Below, piece by piece: positions 8,634 to 16,766 of a stretch of DNA of 64,000 nucleotides. The stretch is taken from positions 1 through 64,000 of IMG/VR virus record IMGVR_UViG_3300036770_006893. One strand, 5' to 3'. Under the pieces are notes generated by a model. It was not told where the DNA came from. It made no database searches and saw only the letters and a program-made list of their open reading frames with translations. Positions within the stretch are counted from its first letter, which is position 1; every line of letters begins with the position of its first letter. The position numbers and the translations under genes are program-made. This DNA comes from a virus.

Positions 8634-8896
8634 TTTGTAGCCCCGCCAAAGTAGAAATTCAGAATAAGTTTACATGGATGATATTTAGAATAAAATACAA
8701 TACTACCATCTTCGTTTTGAGAGATTGTACCGCCATGTAAAATATGTCCAATGGTATAATCATCATTTAGTAGATGTAGTTCAAACTGTTGATGAAACCA
8801 ATTCCAATAATTATACTGAAAAATATCATCTCCAGTACGGAGATCAATCATAGCAGTATTTTCTAAATTTTTTAGTAAATAGTCGTGAAACGTCAT
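8630..8896 (-). CDS. Hypothetical protein
   Basis: 88 aa, aromatic-rich (Tyr, Phe, Trp), no motif. Overlaps both neighbours. Confidence 0.7.
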   Translation of the reverse strand: MTFHDYLLKNLENTAMIDLRTGDDIFQYNYWNWFHQQFELHLLNDDYTIGHILHGGTISQNEDGSIVFYSKYHPCKLILNFYFGGATK

Positions 8897-9168
8897 CAGT
8901 CAACCCTAATATCCATAACGTGAGTTTCTGGTGTGCCAAATCCATTTTTACAAGTAAACTTTAGAGTAACAGTATTTCCACTAACTTTGGTATAAAATTC
9001 ATGAAAAACTAAAGTATCTGGATAATTAACCATAGCACGAACCTTATCCTTTGCTCTCAAAATTTTATCAATATCATCTGCCCTAGCAACAGTAGGATTT
9101 ATAATAATTGAATATGAAATTCCAACAACAGAAAGACCAATAATAATTGCAGTAATAAACTTTTTCAC
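8896..9168 (-). CDS. Secreted or periplasmic hypothetical protein
   Basis: 90 aa. Classic signal peptide: MKKF, then a hydrophobic core to about residue 22 and a likely AxA-type cleavage site near the ARA segment. The mature part of about 60 aa is unrecognised. Confidence 0.75.
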   Translation of the reverse strand: MKKFITAIIIGLSVVGISYSIIINPTVARADDIDKILRAKDKVRAMVNYPDTLVFHEFYTKVSGNTVTLKFTCKNGFGTPETHVMDIRVD

Positions 9169-9422
9169 ATATTCTCCTTCAAAACTTGATAAATAATATA
9201 CAAAAACAAAACAATTATACCTAAATAAATAGAGCCTATCTCTAACTTCTTTGTTCTTTCATATACTAAATAATAATCATAAATAGCATTATCAATTTCT
9301 GTTTTACTATATCCTTCTGACTCTAATTTCCAATAAACTTGATCTTGATTTAGTTCGCCCGAATAATATTTTTTACAAACCAGATACAAAATATAATCTG
9401 TATCAATATTTCTATATTCCAT
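9165..9422 (-). CDS. C-terminal membrane-anchored small protein
   Basis: 85 aa. A charged helical N-terminal domain with a single hydrophobic helix at about residues 64-80. ATGA overlap with the secreted protein suggests joint envelope function (inference). Confidence 0.7.
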   Translation of the reverse strand: MEYRNIDTDYILYLVCKKYYSGELNQDQVYWKLESEGYSKTEIDNAIYDYYLVYERTKKLEIGSIYLGIIVLFLYIIYQVLKENM

Positions 9423-9467
9423 AGTGGCCTCCGTGATATTTTGCCGCCTACAAAATATGCTTTATAT

Positions 9468-10043
9468 TTAGTTATCTAATCTCCCACTTACTTCTGTCCA
9501 GATTAACAAATCAATATCTGCCAAAGACAAATCTGGGTACGATTCTCTCATAAGAGAGATACTAATACTCGACCACTTCTCGTACTCCTGTTTATTCTGT
9601 GGAGTATCTCTTGGAGCATCTTCATATCCAGAATGATTACGAATCCATTTTAGAATATGGGTATCAAGCACAGCGTATTCACAATTTTCTCTAGTATGAA
9701 GTAGAAAAAATCTTGCGGTTTTTGGTCCAACCCCATAAACGCTAGTCAGATCATCAAGATCACAATTTCTTAAATCTAAATCAATAGATTGCTCAATAGC
9801 CTTTGAAAGCCTAGTGTATTGACCAGACTTAATACTTAGCAACTTATTATGAATATCAATCTGTTGAAGATAACCAAATGGAGTATCCCACGGAGTCATA
9901 TCTTCTAAAAATTGAGACAACTTAATGCTAGCACTATCAGAATTTTTACCAGCAACAAACAAACAAAACAGCCAGAAAGTTTCTAGTTCACTATCTGTTC
10001 TATTATAATTTGTAATGTTTTTAGGATCAATAGTTGTTGTCAT
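9468..10043 (-). CDS. HhH-GPD DNA glycosylase / AP lyase, endonuclease III-like
   Basis: 191 aa. The helix-hairpin-helix YGVGPKTAR (about residues 104-112) carries the lysine of bifunctional glycosylases. It is followed by LDTHILKW (about 127-134) with the catalytic aspartate, the same order as endonuclease III. The four-Cys Fe-S loop at the C-terminus of EndoIII/MutY is absent. The likely role is base-excision repair of oxidised or mispaired bases. Substrate unknown. Confidence 0.85.
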   Translation of the reverse strand: MTTTIDPKNITNYNRTDSELETFWLFCLFVAGKNSDSASIKLSQFLEDMTPWDTPFGYLQQIDIHNKLLSIKSGQYTRLSKAIEQSIDLDLRNCDLDDLTSVYGVGPKTARFFLLHTRENCEYAVLDTHILKWIRNHSGYEDAPRDTPQNKQEYEKWSSISISLMRESYPDLSLADIDLLIWTEVSGRLDN

Positions 10044-10046
10044 AGA

Positions 10047-10247
10047 TTATGAATCCTTATACAAACCAACACTCAGGTCGCCGTTTCTATAATTTTCGTT
10101 ACGATTATAGATTGGAAAGTTACCATGAAAATTTGGGTCAATAGCCTTGATAAAATTATCCGTAAACTTAGCACCTTCCCAAAAATCACTGAATGTTTTA
10201 ACTCTTTCTACAGTAGAATTTCTGACAACGATAAAAGTCCAATTCAT
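10047..10247 (-). CDS. Hypothetical protein
   Basis: 66 aa, aromatic and Asn-rich, no motif. Abuts the gene upstream. Confidence 0.7.
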   Translation of the reverse strand: MNWTFIVVRNSTVERVKTFSDFWEGAKFTDNFIKAIDPNFHGNFPIYNRNENYRNGDLSVGLYKDS

Positions 10248-10534
10248 TAGATATTAACTCCTTGTTTGTAATATCTTTCACACCTCTTAATAAAGTCTGG
10301 AAGAATTTTTCTAAGACTGTGGGGCATACTATTGAAATATTTAACATCAAAATTGTCGCATCGCCCAAGGGCAATATTTAGACCCATCTTCTTGTTAAAC
10401 TTATCTCCCTTGCGACACTGAGAATACCCTATTGTAAATGACCCATCTCCTTGGTTCTTTTTGGCTACTAAAACACCAACAGGATCACCATTTTTATTAC
10501 GCTTATATGTAACTAGTGTATAGGCAGGAATCAT
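10247..10534 (-). CDS. Hypothetical basic protein
   Basis: 95 aa, Lys-rich (KNKNGD, KKNQGD, KGDKFNKK), possibly nucleic-acid binding. First gene after the promoter at 10570-10598. Confidence 0.7.
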   Translation of the reverse strand: MIPAYTLVTYKRNKNGDPVGVLVAKKNQGDGSFTIGYSQCRKGDKFNKKMGLNIALGRCDNFDVKYFNSMPHSLRKILPDFIKRCERYYKQGVNI

Positions 10535-10569
10535 TGTTTGCTCTCCAGTGTTAGATGGTTGATAGTTGT

Positions 10570-10598
10570 GTCATACCAGAGGTATCGGCAGTTGTCAA
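10570..10598 (-). promoter_or_regulatory. Sigma70-type promoter
   Basis: TTGACA, 17 bp, TATGAC with GATA in the spacer, upstream of the ATG at 10534. Confidence 0.6.
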
Positions 10599-10607
10599 TA
10601 GATGCCT

Positions 10608-10838
10608 TTAGTCGATATTTTCCTTCATCCACTCTCTATTCATGCTCAAATATTGAAAAATATAGTATGCTGTGTTTGAAATATTGTCGCCGGATTCGTA
10701 GTGGGTTCGTGCAATGTTTTGGATAGTATACTTTTCATCATCAGAAAGAGGAGAGTCTTTTTCCAGACCATCGTACTCGCTATCAATATAGTCTGCAACA
10801 CCATACATAAAGTCTTTGAAAGAATCATACTTTTTCAT
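10608..10838 (-). CDS. Hypothetical protein
   Basis: 76 aa, acidic, helical. Chosen over a competing frame because it sits in the coupled operon with the next gene 1 base away. Confidence 0.7.
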   Translation of the reverse strand: MKKYDSFKDFMYGVADYIDSEYDGLEKDSPLSDDEKYTIQNIARTHYESGDNISNTAYYIFQYLSMNREWMKENID

Positions 10839-10839
10839 G

Positions 10840-11025
10840 TTAATTCTCCAAAAACTTGTTGATAAAATCGGCCAGACCCTTTAGTTCTTCTCTTGTTATA
10901 GTATAATTGTTAGTATCCCAAGAAATACTATTGGTAACTGTCATATCTACTGTGGAATTTAGTTTCTCAAAATAGAATCTAAATACATTTGCTTTGTAAA
11001 AATCTGCTTTAATTACATCATCCAT
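10840..11025 (-). CDS. Hypothetical protein, four-member paralogue family
   Basis: 61 aa. The C-terminal motif REELKGLADFINK recurs at 16066-16263, and in related form at 12955-13149 and in the broken gene at 16766-16944. Function unknown. Confidence 0.8.
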   Translation of the reverse strand: MDDVIKADFYKANVFRFYFEKLNSTVDMTVTNSISWDTNNYTITREELKGLADFINKFLEN

Positions 11026-11290
11026 TAGTTGCCTCTTTCAAATCTCTTGACAAAGTTTGTGACGCCTCACGCACAGTGGGGAGCCAATAAAAATCATAGA
11101 TTTCATTCCATGATGGAAAAGAGTAGAAAGGATCGCCTTCGTTCATACAATTCCCTTTACTATCATAAACATCATAAAAGGCTACATTTCTATTGTCAAA
11201 ATCCTCCATAGAATCATAACAAGCATAAACATTAAAATAACCATAACTAATTGATTGGTCATAAACATACTTAGCAACAAGTTCATTCAT
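11018..11290 (-). CDS. Hypothetical protein
   Basis: 90 aa, Tyr/Asp-rich. Overlaps both neighbours. Confidence 0.7.
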   Translation of the reverse strand: MNELVAKYVYDQSISYGYFNVYACYDSMEDFDNRNVAFYDVYDSKGNCMNEGDPFYSFPSWNEIYDFYWLPTVREASQTLSRDLKEATNG

Positions 11291-11514
11291 TAGATTAAAT
11301 CAACCTCCATAAAATCCATATCAAGATTGAGTTCATCCCAATCAGACTGAGTAACATTTCCCACTACCAAATAATTATCATCTTTAGAATAGTCTTGATT
11401 TCTATCATACTGAATATAAAAAACTTCAGACTTTGATGACTTCATTTGATTAAGATCAATAACTAATTCTTGAGCCTCTTTATGACCGACAACATTACTA
11501 AAACACTTAATCAT
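11290..11514 (-). CDS. Hypothetical acidic protein
   Basis: 74 aa, acidic C-terminus, no motif. Overlapping operon junctions. Confidence 0.7.
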   Translation of the reverse strand: MIKCFSNVVGHKEAQELVIDLNQMKSSKSEVFYIQYDRNQDYSKDDNYLVVGNVTQSDWDELNLDMDFMEVDLI

Positions 11515-11696
11515 TTGGCATCATCATGGAAAGAGTTGTCGAAACTATGAAAAAGACCATCAACATCATCAGTAGTCCAAGGATAATTCGGACTATTGTT
11601 TTCGTAATGCTTCAAATGCTCACTCAAACATTCCAGAGCATCCAAAATCATTTCCATATCGTGTTTTTCAATGTAGTGGTTCACAAATTTCTCCAA
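11511..11696 (-). CDS. Hypothetical protein, paralogue of 16396-16569
   Basis: 61 aa. EKHDMEMILDALE and WTTDDVDGL match DKHDIGLILDALE and WTTDKVENL at 16396-16569. Function unknown. First gene of its unit. Confidence 0.8.
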   Translation of the reverse strand: MEKFVNHYIEKHDMEMILDALECLSEHLKHYENNSPNYPWTTDDVDGLFHSFDNSFHDDAK

Positions 11697-11709
11697 TGGG
11701 TGTAGCGTT

Positions 11710-11737
11710 AGTATACTACGTTATCGTCGTTTGTCAA
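11710..11737 (-). promoter_or_regulatory. Sigma70-type promoter
   Basis: TTGACA, 16 bp (containing CGATAAC), TATACT, 14 bases upstream of the ATG at 11696. Confidence 0.8.
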
Positions 11738-11749
11738 CCGCAACTAAAG

Positions 11750-11790
11750 AGAAAGTGGCGAGAACTTTTGATTCCCGCCACATTTTCAAT
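11750..11790 (-). terminator. Rho-independent terminator after hsp20
   Basis: Leftward-read stem GTGGCGGGA / TTCTCGCCAC with an 8-nt loop, followed by TTTCTCTTT. It lies between the Hsp20 stop and the next promoter. Confidence 0.7.
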
Positions 11791-11811
11791 AATCTAAACT
11801 AGATTGTAGAA

Positions 11812-12300
11812 TCACTCAATTGTTAATTTTTTAACTTTTTGGACTTGTGCTGCAATTTTTTTTAATCCAAATTTAACTCGCAAAATACCGTCTTTCAAAG
11901 ATAAAACTGGATCTTTATCATCAATATCTTCTGGTAGTCTTATGACACGCCTAAATTCCTGGCCGCTCAATTCTCTAATAGCATAATTATCTGTTTTATC
12001 CATGAAATCTTCATGTAAAAACCCACCAACAGTAATTAATCGACCATGCTCATCTTCTGTTAATTCAACAGTTAAATCATCTTTAGCAACTCCTGGTACA
12101 CTATATTGAAGAACCCAAGAATCTTCTGTTTTAATAGCATCCATCAAAGGATAGCCTTTACCCTTTTTATTTAAGCCGCTAAAAAAGTCATGCCCAAAGA
12201 TATTATTCATAGCATGATCTAATTCTTTACTAATTTCAGAAAAAAGATCAACTCTACGAGGGGCAAGATAGCCATTACGAGAATGTAAAGTTAAAGTCAT
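11812..12300 (-). CDS. Small heat-shock protein (Hsp20/alpha-crystallin)
   Basis: 162 aa from the ATG at 12298-12300, which has a GGAGG Shine-Dalgarno. N-terminal region with FSEISKELDHAMNNIF, then an alpha-crystallin domain: YSVPGVAKDDLTVEL at about residues 65-80, an EFRRVIRLPEDID segment near 125, and a terminal GILRVKF strand. It binds unfolding proteins without ATP. Other large phages carry hsp20 genes. Monocistronic, with its own promoter and terminator. Confidence 0.93.
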   Translation of the reverse strand: MTLTLHSRNGYLAPRRVDLFSEISKELDHAMNNIFGHDFFSGLNKKGKGYPLMDAIKTEDSWVLQYSVPGVAKDDLTVELTEDEHGRLITVGGFLHEDFMDKTDNYAIRELSGQEFRRVIRLPEDIDDKDPVLSLKDGILRVKFGLKKIAAQVQKVKKLTIE

Positions 12301-12392
12301 AATAACCTCCATTACTAACTATAAACATAGTTTAATGTAAAAATTAGCCCACATTAGTGGCACTAAAATAGATTATCAAACCTATCAAGTGT

Positions 12393-12420
12393 ATAATATT
12401 ACCTCTTAGAGGTTTGTCAA
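12393..12420 (-). promoter_or_regulatory. Sigma70-type promoter of hsp20
   Basis: TTGACA, 16 bp, TATTAT. The spacer holds the inverted repeat CCTCTAAGAGG, a possible operator. Confidence 0.65.
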
Positions 12421-12424
12421 GTTG

Positions 12425-12595
12425 TTACTTGATCCATTCGTAGTATCCATGATTCATAGCATCCTCAATACTGCTCTCAGGATTCTCTTTCATATACTTT
12501 AGAGCAAAATATACTACTTCATTAACTAGTCCATATTTTTGTGCATCCCTAATAAAAGCATCAACAATATCAATTTCAGTATTAATGTCTCTCAT
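12425..12595 (-). CDS. Hypothetical protein
   Basis: 56 aa from the ATG at 12593-12595, directly after the upstream stop. Helical, with a C-terminal AMNHGYYEW. Confidence 0.7.
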   Translation of the reverse strand: MRDINTEIDIVDAFIRDAQKYGLVNEVVYFALKYMKENPESSIEDAMNHGYYEWIK

Positions 12596-12596
12596 T

Positions 12597-12971
12597 TTAG
12601 TCTGAACACCACCCACCAACAGCGTAGTGAATTTTATCACCACTCTTAAAAGGAACACCCAGAGGATTATTCCACTTTTCATGCTTTGTTTCGATATAAT
12701 CAACAGCCTTATCTTCACTATCAAAAGGATCGATACTTACCCACTTGATAGTATCTTCCATTGTGTTAATTTGACCAGTATAACCTAGATCATCAACTGC
12801 TTCATCATAAGCAGCATCATAATCAAAGTCCTCATCATCTTCATCGTAATTGTCGCTGATATAATCATGAGGATAACTTTCTTCAATTTCAATCTTATCC
12901 TGAATCCATAGTGATTGAATTTTTTGTTTGTTATCTGTTTCGTAAACTCTATAATCAAATGAGGCGCCCAT
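12597..12971 (-). CDS. Acidic hypothetical protein
   Basis: 124 aa with a run of Asp/Glu/Tyr around residues 40-55. No recognised family. Overlaps the upstream gene. Confidence 0.75.
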   Translation of the reverse strand: MGASFDYRVYETDNKQKIQSLWIQDKIEIEESYPHDYISDNYDEDDEDFDYDAAYDEAVDDLGYTGQINTMEDTIKWVSIDPFDSEDKAVDYIETKHEKWNNPLGVPFKSGDKIHYAVGGWCSD

Positions 12972-13149
12972 TATTTTCTCCTACTTTATTAATAAAACCA
13001 GCCAATAACTTTAGATCACTTTCGCTAAAACGTATAGAATAAGGTTCACTATCAAAGGTATAGATTTCAAGTAAAAATGGTTTGTGTTTTAGATTAGGAT
13101 TGTGCTTGATAAGCACCATGCTGTCATCAAGATGAATTTCACTAGTCAT
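12955..13149 (-). CDS. Hypothetical protein, four-member paralogue family
   Basis: 64 aa. The C-terminal ESDLKLLAGFINK is the divergent version of the REELKGLADFINK motif at 10840 and 16066. Confidence 0.75.
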   Translation of the reverse strand: MTSEIHLDDSMVLIKHNPNLKHKPFLLEIYTFDSEPYSIRFSESDLKLLAGFINKVGENNGRLI

Positions 13150-13313
13150 TTTGGCTTTTCAATTAATTGAACAACACTTCCATCCTTAAACTTTATCTCT
13201 ATCCACTCTTTCCAGGGAATATTAAAGTCAAAATTAAATACATGATCAATAGATACAATAGGACAAGTTTTTTTGCCTAATCTACCAGTTAGATAACCTA
13301 TTAGTTGATTCAT
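13146..13313 (-). CDS. Small hypothetical protein, paralogue of 3750-3893
   Basis: 55 aa ending IKFKDGSVVQLIEKPK. ATGA-type overlaps at both ends. Confidence 0.7.
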   Translation of the reverse strand: MNQLIGYLTGRLGKKTCPIVSIDHVFNFDFNIPWKEWIEIKFKDGSVVQLIEKPK

Positions 13314-13480
13314 TTTTTCTCGTCCTTATAGAATATCACTACATTACTACCATAGTTTGTAGTTATCATTATCTTTCGCTCGTCGTATTCTAGATCATGC
13401 TTATAACAGAAATCTTCTGCTTCTCGTATAAGATTCTTCAAAGAAAGATCGTGACCGTATAATTCTTGTTGGTTATTCAT
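13310..13480 (-). CDS. Hypothetical protein
   Basis: 56 aa from the ATG at 13478-13480. A non-ATG start 27 bases upstream is possible. No motif. Confidence 0.65.
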   Translation of the reverse strand: MNNQQELYGHDLSLKNLIREAEDFCYKHDLEYDERKIMITTNYGSNVVIFYKDEKK

Positions 13481-13507
13481 TGTTCTAAAATCCTGTAAAA
13501 TAAACAA

Positions 13508-13826
13508 TAAATGACACTATCTTATAACTAATAGTAAGTTGATAAAGCCATTCTTCAAATGTATTTATTTTCATAGACTTCTTTTTTTTGTAACATGGCA
13601 GGTGAGGTATCATTACCAATACTCTGAAAATAACACCGATATCTAGGGTCACTGTTCCAGACCACAGGCTTTATTTTCTCATATCAGTCAAATCCCATTC
13701 TCCTTTTCCTTGTCTTACCATGTTTTTTGTATTGAAAATGCCCCAATTATCTGACGTTGAAACCCTAAAATACGGGAAACAGAGGTCAAGGACATTACCT
13801 CCCGGCGATCAACCCGGTGGTGAGTG
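13508..13826. other. 319-bp gap with short ORF and hairpins, no clear gene
   Basis: No gene longer than 30 codons. On the minus strand a strong GGGAGGTA Shine-Dalgarno precedes a 26-codon frame (ATG at about 13783). Inverted repeats include CCGG...CCGG near 13805 and GGTCTGG...CCAGACC-like pairing near 13655. It may hold a small RNA or a decayed gene. Confidence 0.4.
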
Positions 13827-14066
13827 TTAATTCACTTCTTCTCCAGTATTATACTCAATTACCGGCTTTTTACAAGCCTCTATCATTCTTTCTAGGTTCC
13901 ACTGCAACCCCTCTAAATCATCAGATATTGGATGAGCCAAACTTTCAGAAATATTAACAATGTCTCCGTTGTTATCATAATAAACCTCATGAATACCATA
14001 ACTAATATCGGTATCTCCAAGAGGAATTTTAGTTACTGTTTTTACTACTCTATATGACCAACTCAT
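13827..14066 (-). CDS. Hypothetical protein, paralogue of the partial gene at 1-140
   Basis: 79 aa. YRVVK and YGIHEVYYDN shared with the truncated gene at the left window edge. ATGA overlap upstream. Confidence 0.8.
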   Translation of the reverse strand: MSWSYRVVKTVTKIPLGDTDISYGIHEVYYDNNGDIVNISESLAHPISDDLEGLQWNLERMIEACKKPVIEYNTGEEVN

Positions 14067-14284
14067 TTTCTGCTCTCCAATTCAATTATACGCTCATATA
14101 TTTCATGTGTAATAAGTTCAACAAAGATTATCTCGTCTTTAGATAAAACATCATCAAGAAATTGACTAAACTCACGAATATCACCAATATGAGTAGGCGA
14201 ACCTATATCGTTAGTATTCTTCCAGAACTTTAGTTGTTGTTCTAGAAATTCTATAACTTTAAGTTGTTTGGGCGAGGGTTTCAT
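14063..14284 (-). CDS. Hypothetical helical protein
   Basis: 73 aa, Glu/Leu-rich. The start overlaps the stop of the 59-codon gene upstream. Confidence 0.7.
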   Translation of the reverse strand: MKPSPKQLKVIEFLEQQLKFWKNTNDIGSPTHIGDIREFSQFLDDVLSKDEIIFVELITHEIYERIIELESRK

Positions 14285-14460
14285 TTTTCTCTTTTAGGCA
14301 ACCTTTTAGGTTCTACTGTAGACTTATTTTGTTCGTTTATTTCTGGAAGTTCCAACTCATCAACCTCTGCTGATCTTATAGCATCTAGCATCTTATTCAG
14401 ATTTTGGAGTCTTTCGACCAACTCTTGTCCCACGTTCATTTGTTGTTTATCGGTACTCAT
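14281..14460 (-). CDS. Small hypothetical protein
   Basis: 59 aa, helical (LVERLQNLNKML) with a basic tail (PKRLPKREK). First gene of the unit, with a promoter at 14470-14497. Confidence 0.7.
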   Translation of the reverse strand: MSTDKQQMNVGQELVERLQNLNKMLDAIRSAEVDELELPEINEQNKSTVEPKRLPKREK

Positions 14461-14469
14461 GGTAGTTGT

Positions 14470-14497
14470 AGTTTAACAGAAGTTTCTGGTTTGTCAA
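14470..14497 (-). promoter_or_regulatory. Sigma70-type promoter
   Basis: TTGACA, 16 bp, TAAACT, upstream of the ATG at 14460. It touches the stop of the preceding gene. Confidence 0.7.
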
Positions 14498-14772
14498 CAC
14501 GTAATTGTGACGGTTTTTCTTAAAATGTTATTTGTATATATTTTACTTTCATTTTCCAAAAATTTTATAGCCTCATTTTCACTATCGAATTCAGGGATAT
14601 GTGTAGTCCAACCATAATCAGTATTATACCAACAACGAAACCATCTATTAAATAACCATCCTTGGGTTTGTATCTGATACCAAATTTCTCCAAGACCATT
14701 TTCAAATTTGACTATTTTATATTTGCCTTTTGGTTTGTACTCGGTTATTGTTGATAGTTTTTTTTCGCACAT
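14494..14772 (-). CDS. Hypothetical protein, paralogue of 1355-1594
   Basis: 92 aa. KYKIVKFENGLGEIWYQI then a Trp/Tyr-rich stretch, as in 1355-1594. This gene and 13827-14066 repeat families found together at 0-1.6 kb, suggesting an old block duplication. Confidence 0.8.
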   Translation of the reverse strand: MCEKKLSTITEYKPKGKYKIVKFENGLGEIWYQIQTQGWLFNRWFRCWYNTDYGWTTHIPEFDSENEAIKFLENESKIYTNNILRKTVTITC

Positions 14773-15101
14773 TATTCAAGTCCCATTTCTTGATCTAATT
14801 CGCTTAATTTTTGTAAAGCCGCTAATCTTTGTTTTTGACTCTTGTAAAGATTTACTGATCTATTATGTAATTCTACAACATATTCCGCCGTTTCTTTATC
14901 TATACTACCATCTGGTATAATATAATCAAATTCATCAACTCTTTCAGCATCTCCTACCTTATTTTTATACAGTATCTTTTCTGTGGGAAGTATGAGTCTA
15001 CACCAGCAACTTTCTCCAGTATTACAAGTGTCTAATTTCCAAGGAATAGTTAAACTATACTTGTGGGCTTCGTCGTAATTTTCAAAAATTTGGTTACTCA
15101 T
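14772..15101 (-). CDS. Hypothetical protein
   Basis: 109 aa. An N-terminal CNTGESCWCR cluster and a C-terminal helical QRLAALQKLSELDQE. Abuts both neighbours. Confidence 0.7.
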   Translation of the reverse strand: MSNQIFENYDEAHKYSLTIPWKLDTCNTGESCWCRLILPTEKILYKNKVGDAERVDEFDYIIPDGSIDKETAEYVVELHNRSVNLYKSQKQRLAALQKLSELDQEMGLE

Positions 15102-15319
15102 TAGGATACCACAATCTTAACACCATCAAATTCATAACGATCAATACTAATTGAACCAGGAGAATTAGTCCAGTATTGATTATTTCTTATGGGCCTATTT
15201 ATAGCTTTAAATTTAAAAGAGTATTCTCCATCTCCATAGCCTTTACGAAGATGCTCATAAAGAATATTCTTAACATCTTCCTCCGATAAATCAATCTCTA
15301 TTTTGTTTTGTATTTTCAT
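15101..15319 (-). CDS. Hypothetical protein
   Basis: 72 aa, mixed charge, no motif. The stop touches the next start. Confidence 0.7.
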   Translation of the reverse strand: MKIQNKIEIDLSEEDVKNILYEHLRKGYGDGEYSFKFKAINRPIRNNQYWTNSPGSISIDRYEFDGVKIVVS

Positions 15320-15331
15320 TTTGACTTACCT

Positions 15332-15541
15332 TCAATCAATTTCATTTAAAGTAACTTTCCGTATATTATTAGGATCAAACCCTACCAACTGATAATAAAA
15401 CTGAAATAGTCTTTCAATCCTCATACTAATATCATATATTGTTCTTACATCTTCTATAGTATGTGGATCTATACTGTCCCTATAATCCTGCACACAACTA
15501 ATAGCATAAGCAATATCTTCCGATAATGGGGTAGGATTCAT
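15332..15541 (-). CDS. Hypothetical helical protein
   Basis: 69 aa, no motif. Overlaps the upstream gene. Confidence 0.7.
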   Translation of the reverse strand: MNPTPLSEDIAYAISCVQDYRDSIDPHTIEDVRTIYDISMRIERLFQFYYQLVGFDPNNIRKVTLNEID

Positions 15542-15744
15542 ACATTTCTCTCGACTAATTTTTCAATCCCGCCAGTTGGCCCATTAACTATCTCCATCAT
15601 AATATTATTACATTCTAAAATATCTTCATAAATATCTTGATAATCTTTATCATCTTGAAGATGAACCAGTGGCATGAGTCTTTGGATAAGATCAAACTGG
15701 TCATTTAATACGGTTTTCATATCTTGTATATCTTCGTTAGTCAT
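15538..15744 (-). CDS. Hypothetical protein, paralogue of 16566-16766
   Basis: 68 aa. Starts MTNEDI and ends MMEIVNGPTGGIEKLVER, almost the same as MMEIVCGPVGGIEKLVER at 16566-16766. Recent tandem duplication. Confidence 0.85.
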   Translation of the reverse strand: MTNEDIQDMKTVLNDQFDLIQRLMPLVHLQDDKDYQDIYEDILECNNIMMEIVNGPTGGIEKLVERNV

Positions 15745-15836
15745 TTAATTACCAATAGCCTATCTATAAAACTCAAACACTGCATAAATGCAATAAAATA
15801 AAGAACATAATATTCCCAGCGTGGAATAGTTATCAT
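15741..15836 (-). CDS. Tiny hydrophobic protein
   Basis: 31 aa, largely hydrophobic (YYVLYFIAFMQCLSFI), with ATGA overlaps at both ends. Possible single-helix membrane peptide. Confidence 0.55.
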   Translation of the reverse strand: MITIPRWEYYVLYFIAFMQCLSFIDRLLVIK

Positions 15837-16069
15837 TTCTTAGCCTTTTTCTGAGATAATCTTGTTTCAGGCTTTCTAGACTGGGGGGCTTTAGGAATCT
15901 TTTTCCACATTTTATCCACAATATTCATTTCTCTAATACGATATGGTCGGCCATCAAAGTCAGCATTTAAGTACCATGACTCTGCAATCTTTCTAGTTTT
16001 ACAAACTATCTCTATGGCCTCATAAATACTTCCAGCACCATATTCACAGACTATAGCATAGACTTTCAT
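15833..16069 (-). CDS. Hypothetical basic protein
   Basis: 78 aa with a Lys/Arg-rich C-terminus. Overlapping junctions. Confidence 0.7.
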   Translation of the reverse strand: MKVYAIVCEYGAGSIYEAIEIVCKTRKIAESWYLNADFDGRPYRIREMNIVDKMWKKIPKAPQSRKPETRLSQKKAKK

Positions 16070-16263
16070 TTCTTTTCTCCAATAGTCTTATAAATAAAAT
16101 CGGCTAAACCTTTTAATTCTTCTCTACTACAAGTATATCCCACACAACTATCATTTCGGTCATTATAGATACTAACAAACATATTACTATCACTCCAAAG
16201 ATCCACCCTAATATCAATCATTTTATTCTTGTCAAGATAATATTGAACTGCTTTATCGGTCAT
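16066..16263 (-). CDS. Hypothetical protein, four-member paralogue family
   Basis: 65 aa ending SREELKGLADFIYKTIGEKK. Closest to 10840-11025 and to the broken copy at 16766-16944. Confidence 0.8.
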   Translation of the reverse strand: MTDKAVQYYLDKNKMIDIRVDLWSDSNMFVSIYNDRNDSCVGYTCSREELKGLADFIYKTIGEKK

Positions 16264-16403
16264 TATTTTTCTCCAATAGTTTCCTCTAGCAGACTAATGG
16301 CCGTTTCTAAAAATAAATCACAAGTTGCCCAATTAGCATCCTCAATAGTATTATCCCAACTAATAATAAAGTTACGGATTCTTTCCTTTAGTTCATTAGT
16401 CAT
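16263..16403 (-). CDS. Small hypothetical protein
   Basis: 46 aa, helical, ending EETIGEK like its neighbours. Overlapping stop/start at both ends. Confidence 0.6.
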   Translation of the reverse strand: MTNELKERIRNFIISWDNTIEDANWATCDLFLETAISLLEETIGEK

Positions 16404-16569
16404 TATTTTTCTCCAAAGTATCATTCAGATAATCGACCAAATTTTCCACTTTATCCGTTGTCCAAATATAAGAACAACCATTATTCTCACCATGCTCAAT
16501 ATCCAACTGATAACTTTCCAGAGCATCAAGAATTAGACCAATATCATGCTTATCAAGATTAATGTTCAT
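16396..16569 (-). CDS. Hypothetical protein, paralogue of 11511-11696
   Basis: 57 aa. DKHDIGLILDALE and WTTDKVENL shared with 11511-11696. Confidence 0.75.
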   Translation of the reverse strand: MNINLDKHDIGLILDALESYQLDIEHGENNGCSYIWTTDKVENLVDYLNDTLEKNND

Positions 16570-16766
16570 TTTGTTCTTTCCACTAATTTTTCAATTCCAC
16601 CAACCGGCCCACAAACTATCTCCATCATAACTTTGTTACAACCTTTTATATCATCACAAAGAGACTGAGACAATACACTTTGACAGCCAGATTTTTGTAG
16701 TCTGTCAATGTAATCAAATTGTTCGTTCAGTATGGATTTAATATCGTTAATATCTTCGTTAGTCAT
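16566..16766 (-). CDS. Hypothetical protein, paralogue of 15538-15744
   Basis: 66 aa, MTNEDI start and GPVGGIEKLVER end. See 15538-15744. Confidence 0.85.
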   Translation of the reverse strand: MTNEDINDIKSILNEQFDYIDRLQKSGCQSVLSQSLCDDIKGCNKVMMEIVCGPVGGIEKLVERTK

